This document shows, piece by piece, positions 1 to 5,929 of a DNA stretch of 9,993 nucleotides. The first letter of the stretch is position 1. Each line of letters opens with the position of its first letter. The translations under genes and the position numbers were made by a program. The notes below the pieces were generated by a model, which had not been told where the DNA came from, did not search any database, and saw nothing but the letters and a program-made list of their open reading frames with translations. Location of the stretch: contig CAZJLS010000065.1 of the NCBI GenBank assembly GCA_964547125.1, positions 1 to 9,993 of the forward strand. The letters are read 5' to 3'. The DNA is from Methanobrevibacter_A sp964547125. Lineage in GTDB: Archaea; Methanobacteriota; Methanobacteria; Methanobacteriales; Methanobacteriaceae.

Positions 1-869
1 TCTTTTGTTTTAATTTCTCTGTTATCTAAGTCAATTATAAATGGTAAAATTTCATCAAAATTTCCTATTATATTATCAGAGTCTCTATTATTAATTACCG
101 TGTAAATTAAACTTTTAGATGAGAAAGTGAATTTATTTAAAGCTAAAATTGTGCTTGTTAAGAATAAATCATTAAGATTTATATTATTTGCATTGCAATA
201 TTTATTTAATTCTTCTTTTTCAATTTCTATAGTGCTGTTTACACATTTTCCTTCTTCTTTATTAAATTTATCTGGGTTTAATATGGTTGATTTATCTGAA
301 ATTGATAATAGTTTTTTATAATATTCTTGTGATTCATAGATTTTATTTTGGCTTAATTTTTCATTTTCTTTTAAATAATATTCAAATGTATCTTCTATAT
401 TTGAGGGGTTTTCATAGTTATAGATTTTTTGAAGGTCATTGAAGAAAATTTTAACTGAATAATCATCAAAGAGTATGTCGGAAAAATTTGTGAATAAAAT
501 TGTTTCATTTTCACTTTCAAATATTTTAAATGAGAATAATTGATTATTTATAAGATTAAAAGGTTTGATTTCTTTTTTAATAATGGTTTCATCAGTATTT
601 TCTAATTGAATTATTGGAATATCTTCAATTTCAATATTTTCATTTAAGTTTAATTTTATTTCATTATTATCCTTGATTAATCTAGTTTTCATGTAGTTAT
701 GATGATTTATAGTTTTTATTAATGATTTTTTTAATCTATCAGTGTTTATATAATCATCAAATCTGTATAAGATTATATTATTGTGTTTTATGCTTTCTGT
801 ATTTTTATTACAGTCTTCAAATATTTCTTTTTGAATATTATTCAATCTTATTATTTTTTTATTTTTCAT
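1..869 (-). CDS. NRPS condensation-domain protein, N-terminal part (runs off left edge)
   Basis: An uninterrupted minus-strand frame starts at the ATG at 869-867 and is open for 289 codons to the window edge. The product resembles the N-terminal condensation (C) domain of nonribosomal peptide synthetases, in the CoA-dependent/chloramphenicol acetyltransferase superfamily. Seen: an opening LNNIQKEIF like the C1 motif, the HNYMKTRL segment near residues 57-64 (family form: HPxLRTR), a PFNL segment near 103-106, and NNRDSDNIIGNFDEILPF near 260-277, matching the late C-domain motif before an LP. The family active site HHxxxDG should lie at residues 130-136 but reads SDILFDD, so both histidines and the glycine are gone while the first Asp stays. 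The domain may be non-catalytic or an N-terminal recognition domain. A G-rich stretch (GGGGTT, 878-883) precedes the ATG. The MATE gene upstream fits export of the peptide. Adenylation and carrier domains would lie left of the window and are not seen. Confidence 0.75.
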   Translation of the reverse strand, partial: MKNKKIIRLNNIQKEIFEDCNKNTESIKHNNIILYRFDDYINTDRLKKSLIKTINHHNYMKTRLIKDNNEIKLNLNENIEIEDIPIIQLENTDETIIKKEIKPFNLINNQLFSFKIFESENETILFTNFSDILFDDYSVKIFFNDLQKIYNYENPSNIEDTFEYYLKENEKLSQNKIYESQEYYKKLLSISDKSTILNPDKFNKEEGKCVNSTIEIEKEELNKYCNANNINLNDLFLTSTILALNKFTFSSKSLIYTVINNRDSDNIIGNFDEILPFIIDLDNREIKTK

Positions 870-1032
870 GAAAGTTAACCCCAAATAATTGTTTTAAAAT
901 ATTAGTTAAAAATCTTTAAAATCTATTAATATAGTTTATTTGATATATTATTTTATAATATTATTAAATTTTTGGAATTAAAAATTTCATACAGTAGAAA
1001 AAAACTAAATTATAATTTTAAAAAAAGAGAAT
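870..1032. other. Intergenic region between MATE gene and NRPS gene
   Basis: These 163 bases separate two genes read in the same direction. On the minus strand, just after the MATE stop, come two T7 tracts around a short AT palindrome (listed as a terminator). TATA-like stretches follow (around 922-936 and 945-960), then the G-rich site at 878-883 before the NRPS start. The NRPS gene may therefore have its own promoter rather than being strictly cotranscribed with the MATE gene. The base composition makes TATA-like matches weak evidence. Confidence 0.3.
998..1026 (-). terminator. T-tract terminator after the MATE gene
   Basis: Read on the minus strand, the MATE stop (1035-1033) is followed by a T7 run (1026-1020), a perfect 12-bp AT palindrome (1018-1007), and a second T7 run (1004-998). 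Archaeal RNA polymerase commonly terminates at consecutive T-tracts, so this is a plausible terminator or attenuating site before the NRPS gene. No GC-rich stem is present. Confidence 0.4.
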
Positions 1033-2718
1033 TTAATTTGGAATAATAAGTTCAAAACTATTTAATCCAATAATCTTATTATATTTAACTTCATCAGTAA
1101 TGAAATCATCTCCAATATTTTCAAGAATATTCTCCTTTCCATCATCTTTAATATTAATTTTCACATTATCTTCATATTTAATTAATAAAACTTCCATATC
1201 CACATTATTTTCATTATATTCGAATACTTTATCTATAATATTTCGTATAATGTCACAATATTCATTATTAATTTTTAAAGTTTTCATATGTTTTATGAGT
1301 TCTTCACTCATTTGGATTTTATTATCTGGTTCAATTTCATAATTTCTAGTATTGGGTATTAATTCTTCATTAATGAATAAAATACCTTTATACTTACTTT
1401 CTTTTCTCTGATTAAATTTAATTGCAATGTATGTTAAAAATAATGCTAATGCACATCCAAATGAAAATGATAACCATATAATATTTGTTCCTATAACTGG
1501 TAAAAGGAACATTGTAAATAATACTGGTCCAATCACTATACTTACAAAGGATAATATTCCAGATAAAATAATCTTTTCAATAGATTCATAATAGAAAATC
1601 AAAAGTGTAACTAAAGCTTGAAGTATGAATGTTATTGAAAATAGTCTTAAAGCATTAACATATGTTACAATATTACTATTTCCACTATGAATATTATAAA
1701 GACCTAAAAATGTTTCAGGACTTATAATTAAGAATAATGTAAATGCTATAGAACAACCCAACATTACAATTACAGATCTTTTAAATAAAAATTTAACATT
1801 TTTATAATCATCTTGTGAATAATAAATTGGTGTTAATGAAGTTAAGGATTCTACAAAACCAACTAAAACAATACTAATAACTAACAATGCATCTTCACAA
1901 ATAGCATACATTGAAAGACCAGGATCATGGAGTGTTCTAGTTAAAACAAAATTCATAAAATATGCTACAATTACAAAACATAATTCAACACTTGCACCTG
2001 GAAATCCAACCTTACAAATATTAATAAACTTCCCAATTTTTGATTTGATTGTGCCTGTTATGCGAACAAATTTAAATGTTCTATTTTTATCAAAGAAATA
2101 CTTGAAAATTAAAATAGCACTAACAGAATATCCAATTAATGAAGCAAGTGAAGCACCAGCTACCCCTATTTTAAAGTAATATAAAAATATAACATCTAAT
2201 ACAATATTTATAATATTTGCAACAATAATAATAAAAGATGCGAATTTAGCTTTTTTATCAACACGAATAAACTGTGTGAGAATGGAAACAAAGCAAGTAA
2301 TTGGAATATTAATTAATAAAAAAGGCAAGTAATCTCTCATATAATGAATAGTAGCAGGTGTTGCATGTAAAGAGGTCAAAACAGCTTCAACATCTAAAAA
2401 GTTAAACAAAGTAAATATTATCGAAACTACCATTACTGAAATAACAGATAATGTGAAATAAGCATTACCTTCCCTTTCTTTAAATTCGGCCTTTTTATTT
2501 AATGAAATAATTTGCCCACCTAAACCAAACATCCACTCTAAAACTGGAATAATACTAATAAGTGGCATTAAAAGTTGAATAGCGCCTAATGCATTTGTAT
2601 TGATAAAAGTTGAAATAAATATTGAATCAAAAATAGCAGTTAAATTTCCAGCCATACAAATAAGTGTAGATGGAATGATTAGTTCATATAATTTATGTTT
2701 TGCAATATAACTTTCCAT
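1033..2718 (-). CDS. MATE-family efflux transporter with C-terminal RsbW-like ATPase domain
   Basis: A 561-residue protein. Residues about 8-445 form a multidrug and toxic compound extrusion (MATE) transporter, by family a cation-coupled antiporter, with about 12 hydrophobic segments. It has the N-terminal DSIFISTFINTNALGA signature (around 31-46) and family-typical stretches such as VGFPGASVEL in the second half. MATE proteins usually end near 450 residues; here a soluble tail of about 105 residues follows (456-561). The tail reads like a HATPase_c_2/RsbW-type anti-sigma kinase domain: a helix with IDKVFEYNENN at the N-box position (495-505), an INIKDDGKE strand-turn at the first glycine box (522-530), and a closing YNKIIGLNSFELIIP strand. 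The usual ATP-lid and second glycine box appear missing. GGGAGAA at 2734-2728 lies 9 bases before the ATG and supports this start. The NRPS gene directly downstream suggests export of its peptide. The transporter call is firm; the tail is a motif-level judgement. Confidence 0.85.
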   Translation of the reverse strand: MESYIAKHKLYELIIPSTLICMAGNLTAIFDSIFISTFINTNALGAIQLLMPLISIIPVLEWMFGLGGQIISLNKKAEFKEREGNAYFTLSVISVMVVSIIFTLFNFLDVEAVLTSLHATPATIHYMRDYLPFLLINIPITCFVSILTQFIRVDKKAKFASFIIIVANIINIVLDVIFLYYFKIGVAGASLASLIGYSVSAILIFKYFFDKNRTFKFVRITGTIKSKIGKFINICKVGFPGASVELCFVIVAYFMNFVLTRTLHDPGLSMYAICEDALLVISIVLVGFVESLTSLTPIYYSQDDYKNVKFLFKRSVIVMLGCSIAFTLFLIISPETFLGLYNIHSGNSNIVTYVNALRLFSITFILQALVTLLIFYYESIEKIILSGILSFVSIVIGPVLFTMFLLPVIGTNIIWLSFSFGCALALFLTYIAIKFNQRKESKYKGILFINEELIPNTRNYEIEPDNKIQMSEELIKHMKTLKINNEYCDIIRNIIDKVFEYNENNVDMEVLLIKYEDNVKINIKDDGKENILENIGDDFITDEVKYNKIIGLNSFELIIPN

Positions 2719-2727
2719 ACTTATTAA

Positions 2728-2734
2728 TTCTCCC
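2728..2734 (-). promoter_or_regulatory. Ribosome binding site of the MATE gene
   Basis: On the minus strand GGGAGAA lies 9 bases before the ATG at 2718-2716, a good match to the archaeal Shine-Dalgarno sequence. It supports the chosen start. Confidence 0.6.
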
Positions 2735-2769
2735 TAAAAATAGAATCTAAATTTATTTATGGTGAGAAT

Positions 2770-2789
2770 ATTTAATTTAAAAATTAAAT
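2770..2789. repeat. 20-bp AT palindrome upstream of the MATE gene
   Basis: Two perfect 9-base arms (ATTTAATTT and AAATTAAAT) flank a 2-base centre, 52-71 bases before the MATE start. The position overlaps where a promoter would sit, so it could be a dimeric-repressor operator. It has no G or C, and such palindromes occur by chance in DNA this AT-rich. Confidence 0.3.
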
Positions 2790-2883
2790 AAAATATCTAT
2801 TTATTAATATACTTTTTTTTATATTAATTAATTATTATAAATTTTTTTAAAATTAATAAATATACTAAATTTTGTAATTAATT

Positions 2884-4347
2884 TTAAGATTTTTCAGGTC
2901 GTAATGTTAGAATTAAAGGAACTATAATGAGAATGAGGGTTATTATTGCTTCAATTAATAATGTTGAGAAGTTATTTTCTAAAATTAAGCTGTAGATACC
3001 TGTAATCCATATAACAAATAGGATAATTGGAATTAAGTATTTTATAAGTATTGTCCAATATTTGCCTAAATTTATTTTAGATGTGTCATTTATAATTTGT
3101 AATAAATCATCAATTTTATAATACCATCCAAATATTATGCATTGGCAAATAATACCGAATAGTATTGCAAATTGATTAATAAAACTATCAAAGATTGTTA
3201 GAATATAATTTCCTGAACCTGTTGCAAATATTAAGCTGAAAAGAAAACCTATTAAGCATAATATGGTGGATGCTTTACTTCTTGTTATATTAAATTTATG
3301 TGAAATACTTAATGATAATGGTTCTAAGTATGAAATTGTTGTTGTTATTCCTGCAAAGAATACACATAAAAAGAACAAAGGTCCAATAATATAACCCATA
3401 AAACCCATACTATTAAAAACAGTTGGGAATGCAATGAAAATTAAACCTGATCCTTGTGTTACAACGTGGCCTACTGGTAAGTTTTGTGTAAATGCCATAA
3501 AGCCCAGTATACTGAAAACACCGAAGGCTGTGAAAACTTCAAAGCTACAATTACTTGCAACTACTGTTAATCCGTCTTTTATTAAGTTTGAGCCTTCAGG
3601 CAAATAGCTTGTATATGATATGATGACTGCAACTCCTAAGCTTAAGCTAAATAGTATTTGGCCGAAGGCAGCTAGCCAAACATTAACATCTAAAAGCATA
3701 TCCCATTTTGGTTGAAGTAGGCATGAATAACCTAAATTAGCACCTGGGAGTGTTAAAGAAAAAGCAACAATGAATATCATTATTATTATGAGTGCTGGAA
3801 TTAGAATCTTTGTTACACGACCAATTCCTGAATTTAGGTCTGTTTTACTTATTTTCCAGATAATTATCCATATTGCTACAAGTGATCCAACTACTGGCCA
3901 GGATATTATAGATAATGCTGATAGATTGTTTTGGCTCTGTAGGAGTGTTACTGTTAGGAAGTTACTTGGATTACTGCCCCATGCTTTAAATATGCTTAGG
4001 AATATGTAAATTAAATCCCATCCAACTATACATACATAGTAGCATAGAATTAAGAATGCTGTTAGTGATACGAACCATCCGAGTATTTCAAATCGAGATT
4101 TTATTTTTTTTAAAACTTCTGAAAGACTAGTTTTAAATTTGAAACCTATACCATATTCTAAAAAAATAAATGGTATGCCTAAAATAAGTATTGCGCATAA
4201 GTATGGTATTAAAAATGTTCCGCCTCCATTAGTGTATGCAACGTATGGATATCTCCAAATATTACCTAAACCTATGGCTGCACCAATCATTGCCATTAGA
4301 AATGATAGTCTACTGTCCCATTCTATATTTTTTTCTTCTTGTGTCAT
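2884..4347 (-). CDS. Sodium-dependent NSS/SNF-family amino acid transporter
   Basis: A 487-residue membrane protein of the neurotransmitter:sodium symporter family, which includes LeuT and MhsT and imports amino acids or related compounds with Na+. The first helix carries the family signature GAAIGLGNIWRYPY (22-35) followed by NGGGTFLIPY. By alignment to LeuT, Asn29 matches the Na1-site Asn27, Asn266 in SNCSFE matches Asn286, and the AGITTT segment (332-337) matches the TM8 Na2-site residues, with Thr at both hydroxyl positions. The FSLSLGVAVIISYTSYLP segment (233-250) matches the unwound TM6 region. Length and about 11-12 hydrophobic segments are normal. The ATG at 4347 starts just before the conserved first helix and no strong ribosome binding site precedes it. 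The gene is divergent from rubredoxin, with MATE 165 bases downstream on the same strand; no functional link to either is evident. The substrate cannot be told from sequence. Confidence 0.93.
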   Translation of the reverse strand: MTQEEKNIEWDSRLSFLMAMIGAAIGLGNIWRYPYVAYTNGGGTFLIPYLCAILILGIPFIFLEYGIGFKFKTSLSEVLKKIKSRFEILGWFVSLTAFLILCYYVCIVGWDLIYIFLSIFKAWGSNPSNFLTVTLLQSQNNLSALSIISWPVVGSLVAIWIIIWKISKTDLNSGIGRVTKILIPALIIIMIFIVAFSLTLPGANLGYSCLLQPKWDMLLDVNVWLAAFGQILFSLSLGVAVIISYTSYLPEGSNLIKDGLTVVASNCSFEVFTAFGVFSILGFMAFTQNLPVGHVVTQGSGLIFIAFPTVFNSMGFMGYIIGPLFFLCVFFAGITTTISYLEPLSLSISHKFNITRSKASTILCLIGFLFSLIFATGSGNYILTIFDSFINQFAILFGIICQCIIFGWYYKIDDLLQIINDTSKINLGKYWTILIKYLIPIILFVIWITGIYSLILENNFSTLLIEAIITLILIIVPLILTLRPEKS

Positions 4348-4390
4348 TTTTTAACAACTAGTCTTTTATTGTTTTTTATTTTTATATTGA

Positions 4391-4400
4391 ATTTATATAT
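4391..4400 (-). promoter_or_regulatory. Putative TATA box of the NSS transporter gene
   Basis: On the minus strand ATATATAAAT lies about 45-53 bases before the transporter ATG, predicting a start site near 4370 and a short leader of about 20 bases. No clear purine-rich upstream element is seen, and the surrounding DNA is nearly pure AT, so this is tentative. Confidence 0.3.
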
Positions 4401-4414
4401 TTATTTTTTTTTAT

Positions 4415-4430
4415 GCGAAAGGTTTATATA
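4415..4430 (+). promoter_or_regulatory. Archaeal BRE/TATA promoter of rubredoxin
   Basis: GCGAAAGG (4415-4422), a good transcription factor B recognition element, is followed at once by TTTATATA (4423-4430), the consensus archaeal TATA box. The expected transcription start is about 25 bases further on, near 4452, giving a leader of about 25 bases that includes the GAGGTG ribosome binding site. This is the clearest promoter in the window and strong evidence of an archaeal host. Confidence 0.8.
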
Positions 4431-4463
4431 TTTTATAAACAAAGTTTAATCTACAATTTAATT

Positions 4464-4469
4464 GAGGTG
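4464..4469 (+). promoter_or_regulatory. Ribosome binding site of rubredoxin
   Basis: GAGGTG lies 7 bases before the ATG at 4477, a near-perfect archaeal Shine-Dalgarno sequence that fixes the start of this very short gene. Confidence 0.75.
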
Positions 4470-4476
4470 TATTATA

Positions 4477-4635
4477 ATGGCAGAATATAAGTGTAAAATA
4501 TGTGGCTATACCTACGATGAAAATAAAGGCGAACGCAGAAGAAATTTAGCACCTGGAACAGTCTGGGAAGATGTTCCTGATGATTTCAAATGCCCATTGT
4601 GTGGTGCACCTAAAAAAATGTTTGAAAAAGTTTAA
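4477..4635 (+). CDS. rub: Rubredoxin
   Basis: A 52-residue protein that binds one iron through four cysteines and carries single electrons in the cytoplasm. The two knuckles are plain: CKICGY with Cys6 and Cys9, and CPLCGAPK with Cys39 and Cys42. Between them are the family's APGT (25-28) and a VPDDFKCP stretch ahead of the second knuckle. Length is normal for a minimal rubredoxin. In strictly anaerobic methanogens, rubredoxins commonly pass electrons to flavodiiron proteins, rubrerythrins or superoxide reductase for oxygen or superoxide removal; none of these is adjacent, so the partner is unknown. It is a single-gene unit with its own strong promoter and ribosome binding site and a dyad-plus-T-tract at its end. 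It contains more G and C than its flanks (CGC, GGC and TGC codons), as expected of a conserved, well-expressed gene. Confidence 0.97.
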   Translation: MAEYKCKICGYTYDENKGERRRNLAPGTVWEDVPDDFKCPLCGAPKKMFEKV

Positions 4636-4678
4636 AAGAGTTTTCACACCTTTTTAAACTTCTATTTTTTTTATATTT
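4628..4678 (+). terminator. Hairpin and T-tract after rubredoxin, between convergent genes
   Basis: A perfect 10-base inverted repeat, AAGTTTAAAA (4628-4637) and TTTTAAACTT (4652-4661), with a 14-base loop spans the rubredoxin stop codon. It is followed by CTA and a T8 run (4665-4672), then more T-rich DNA. It should end rubredoxin transcription. On the minus strand the same dyad, followed by T-rich DNA, could also stop the convergent acetyltransferase transcript. The stem is AT-rich and would be weak as RNA, so the T-tract may do most of the work. Confidence 0.55.
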
Positions 4679-5306
4679 TTTCAAATAAGTTTGGATTTTC
4701 AAAGTACTTAACTATTGTGTCATTAAAGAGTTTAAGATGATATCCAAATACAAACATATGATTTACAGTAATTGAAATAGGTATTTTACCTTCACTATAT
4801 CTTCCCCAAGTAATTAATGGTTGTATTTGATGTGGTGTTGCTATCATATTGGTTAATGAGTCGAAGTGCATCCATGGAATACATGAAAAATTAGCAACAG
4901 GTTCATCATCTCTTTTTAAAGGTTCAATATCGTACCTGTTTTCTTCAAGATTTTCTTTTAAATTATTAACGTATTTATTCCATTTTTTCAAGTTTTTATA
5001 TTCTGATATTGGTTTTACTCGTATTTCAGTTATTGTTTTATCTTCTTTTAGTATGGGTGTTACTGCATCTAATTTTTCATATTCTATTATTTTATTGTTT
5101 ATTATTCTTCTTTTCATTTCTGGAACTGAGTTTATTCCTTCAAGCAGTATTGCAAGTGAAATATTGAAAAAAGATAAGTCTTCTTCTTTTGCATAGTCAT
5201 ATGTTTTAGTTGCATTTACTTTAAAGGTCATTTGGTATCTTGTGGTGTGGAAATCATTAAATGGTAGATTTTCCACTTTTTCTTTTATGATTTTTTTGTC
5301 GTACAT
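4671..5306 (-). CDS. Chloramphenicol acetyltransferase-like (CatA-family) protein
   Basis: A 211-residue protein matching type A chloramphenicol acetyltransferases in length and order of motifs; these transfer acetyl from acetyl-CoA to a hydroxyl of the antibiotic. Seen: IPWMHFDSL (143-151), where Ser150 aligns with active-site Ser148; LITWGRY (164-170), matching the FTMGKY region; and VNHMFVFGYH (181-190), where His183 aligns with catalytic His195 of HHAVCDGFH. Differences matter: the first His of the pair is Asn182 and the Asp199 position is Phe187, while the N-terminal segment NDFHT lacks an evident Arg18. The Arg18-Asp199 pair that steadies the catalytic His is thus lost. The fold is well supported; chloramphenicol resistance is not, and many archaeal and gut bacterial homologues have unknown acceptors. 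The gene starts 6 bases after the hexapeptide acetyltransferase stop, with no clear ribosome binding site, so it is probably cotranscribed with it. Confidence 0.85.
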   Translation of the reverse strand: MYDKKIIKEKVENLPFNDFHTTRYQMTFKVNATKTYDYAKEEDLSFFNISLAILLEGINSVPEMKRRIINNKIIEYEKLDAVTPILKEDKTITEIRVKPISEYKNLKKWNKYVNNLKENLEENRYDIEPLKRDDEPVANFSCIPWMHFDSLTNMIATPHQIQPLITWGRYSEGKIPISITVNHMFVFGYHLKLFNDTIVKYFENPNLFEKI

Positions 5307-5312
5307 TTTTTT

Positions 5313-5849
5313 TTAGAATTTATTTTTGTCTAATTTTTTTATTTCTCTTGCTGGATTACCTACTACAAGTGCATAGTCTTCTACATTTTTTGTCACAACA
5401 CTTGATGCTCCAATTATTGCATGTTTTCCTATTGTTATTCCCGGTAGTATTGTTGCACCTGCTCCAATCCATGCACCTTCTTTAATTAATATTGGTTTGC
5501 ATGTTAATAATTGTCTATTGTATTCATCATGATTATTAGATAAAAGTTGAACATTAGCTGCAAGCATAACATTATCCTCAATTGTTATACCTCCACGTGC
5601 CATTAAAAGTGCATTACTATTAATATAAACATTATCTCCAATATTCAAATGTTTAAATGCTGCACCTGCAATTGGTGACATAATCGTACTGTTTTCACCA
5701 ATAGTTCCAACTAATTGTTTAACTAAATTTCCATATTCTTCTGTTGTAGGTAATGTATGATTTATTTTAAATAATAATTCTAAACTTTCATTAGCCTCTT
5801 TTAATTCATCTTCTGTTAATTTATTCATATCCACTACTTCATAATCCAT
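5313..5849 (-). CDS. Hexapeptide-repeat O-acetyltransferase (LacA/maltose acetyltransferase type)
   Basis: A 178-residue left-handed beta-helix acyltransferase. An N-terminal helical stretch (1-45) is followed by imperfect hexapeptide turns (about 65-165: IGDNVYINSN, IEDNVMLAAN, IKEGAWIGAGATILPG, IGKHAIIGASSVV) and the family ending VVGNPAREI (162-170). LSNNHDEYNR (103-112) carries the catalytic-type His107, as in maltose and galactoside acetyltransferases, which use acetyl-CoA to acetylate a sugar hydroxyl. Closely related members act on other acceptors, so the substrate is open. The start is set at the ATG at 5849 because AGGTGA (5863-5858) lies 8 bases before it. An in-frame GTG at 5861 is part of that ribosome binding site and is an unlikely start. 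It is the first gene of a pair with the CatA-like gene and divergent from the FUSC-like exporter. Confidence 0.9.
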   Translation of the reverse strand: MDYEVVDMNKLTEDELKEANESLELLFKINHTLPTTEEYGNLVKQLVGTIGENSTIMSPIAGAAFKHLNIGDNVYINSNALLMARGGITIEDNVMLAANVQLLSNNHDEYNRQLLTCKPILIKEGAWIGAGATILPGITIGKHAIIGASSVVTKNVEDYALVVGNPAREIKKLDKNKF

Positions 5850-5857
5850 ACTTTTTT

Positions 5858-5863
5858 TCACCT
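5858..5863 (-). promoter_or_regulatory. Ribosome binding site that decides the hexapeptide acetyltransferase start
   Basis: AGGTGA on the minus strand lies 8 bases before the ATG at 5849-5847. It contains the GTG that would otherwise give a protein four residues longer, so the ATG is preferred. Confidence 0.7.
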
Positions 5864-5875
5864 ATATTAATATGT

Positions 5876-5910
5876 TTTAATATAAATTATTATTAAAATT
5901 AAATATAAAA
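5876..5910. promoter_or_regulatory. Divergent promoter region of acetyltransferase pair and FUSC-like gene
   Basis: Eighty bases separate the two divergent starts. Reading plus, TTTAATATAAAT (near 5876-5887) is placed to give a start near 5908 and a short leader with GGTG (5917-5920) 9 bases before the FUSC ATG. Reading minus, TTTTATATTT (near 5901-5910) would give a start near 5880, ahead of AGGTGA. The two units share a compact regulatory region and could be co-regulated. The assignments are tentative because the whole spacer is AT-rich. Confidence 0.35.
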
Positions 5911-5929
5911 TTAATTGGTGTAACCGTTT

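Noticed and set aside
127..321. Plus-strand frame of 64 codons near the left edge
   Set aside because: It is antisense to the NRPS condensation-domain frame, which is open for all 289 codons and has recognisable motifs.
4849..5196. Plus-strand open frame of about 115 codons
   Set aside because: It is antisense to the CatA-like gene, is Ser/Phe-rich as expected of a shadow frame, and has no ribosome binding site.
5850..5861. GTG start giving a hexapeptide acetyltransferase four residues longer
   Set aside because: The GTG is inside the AGGTGA ribosome binding site; the ATG at 5849 is correctly spaced from it.
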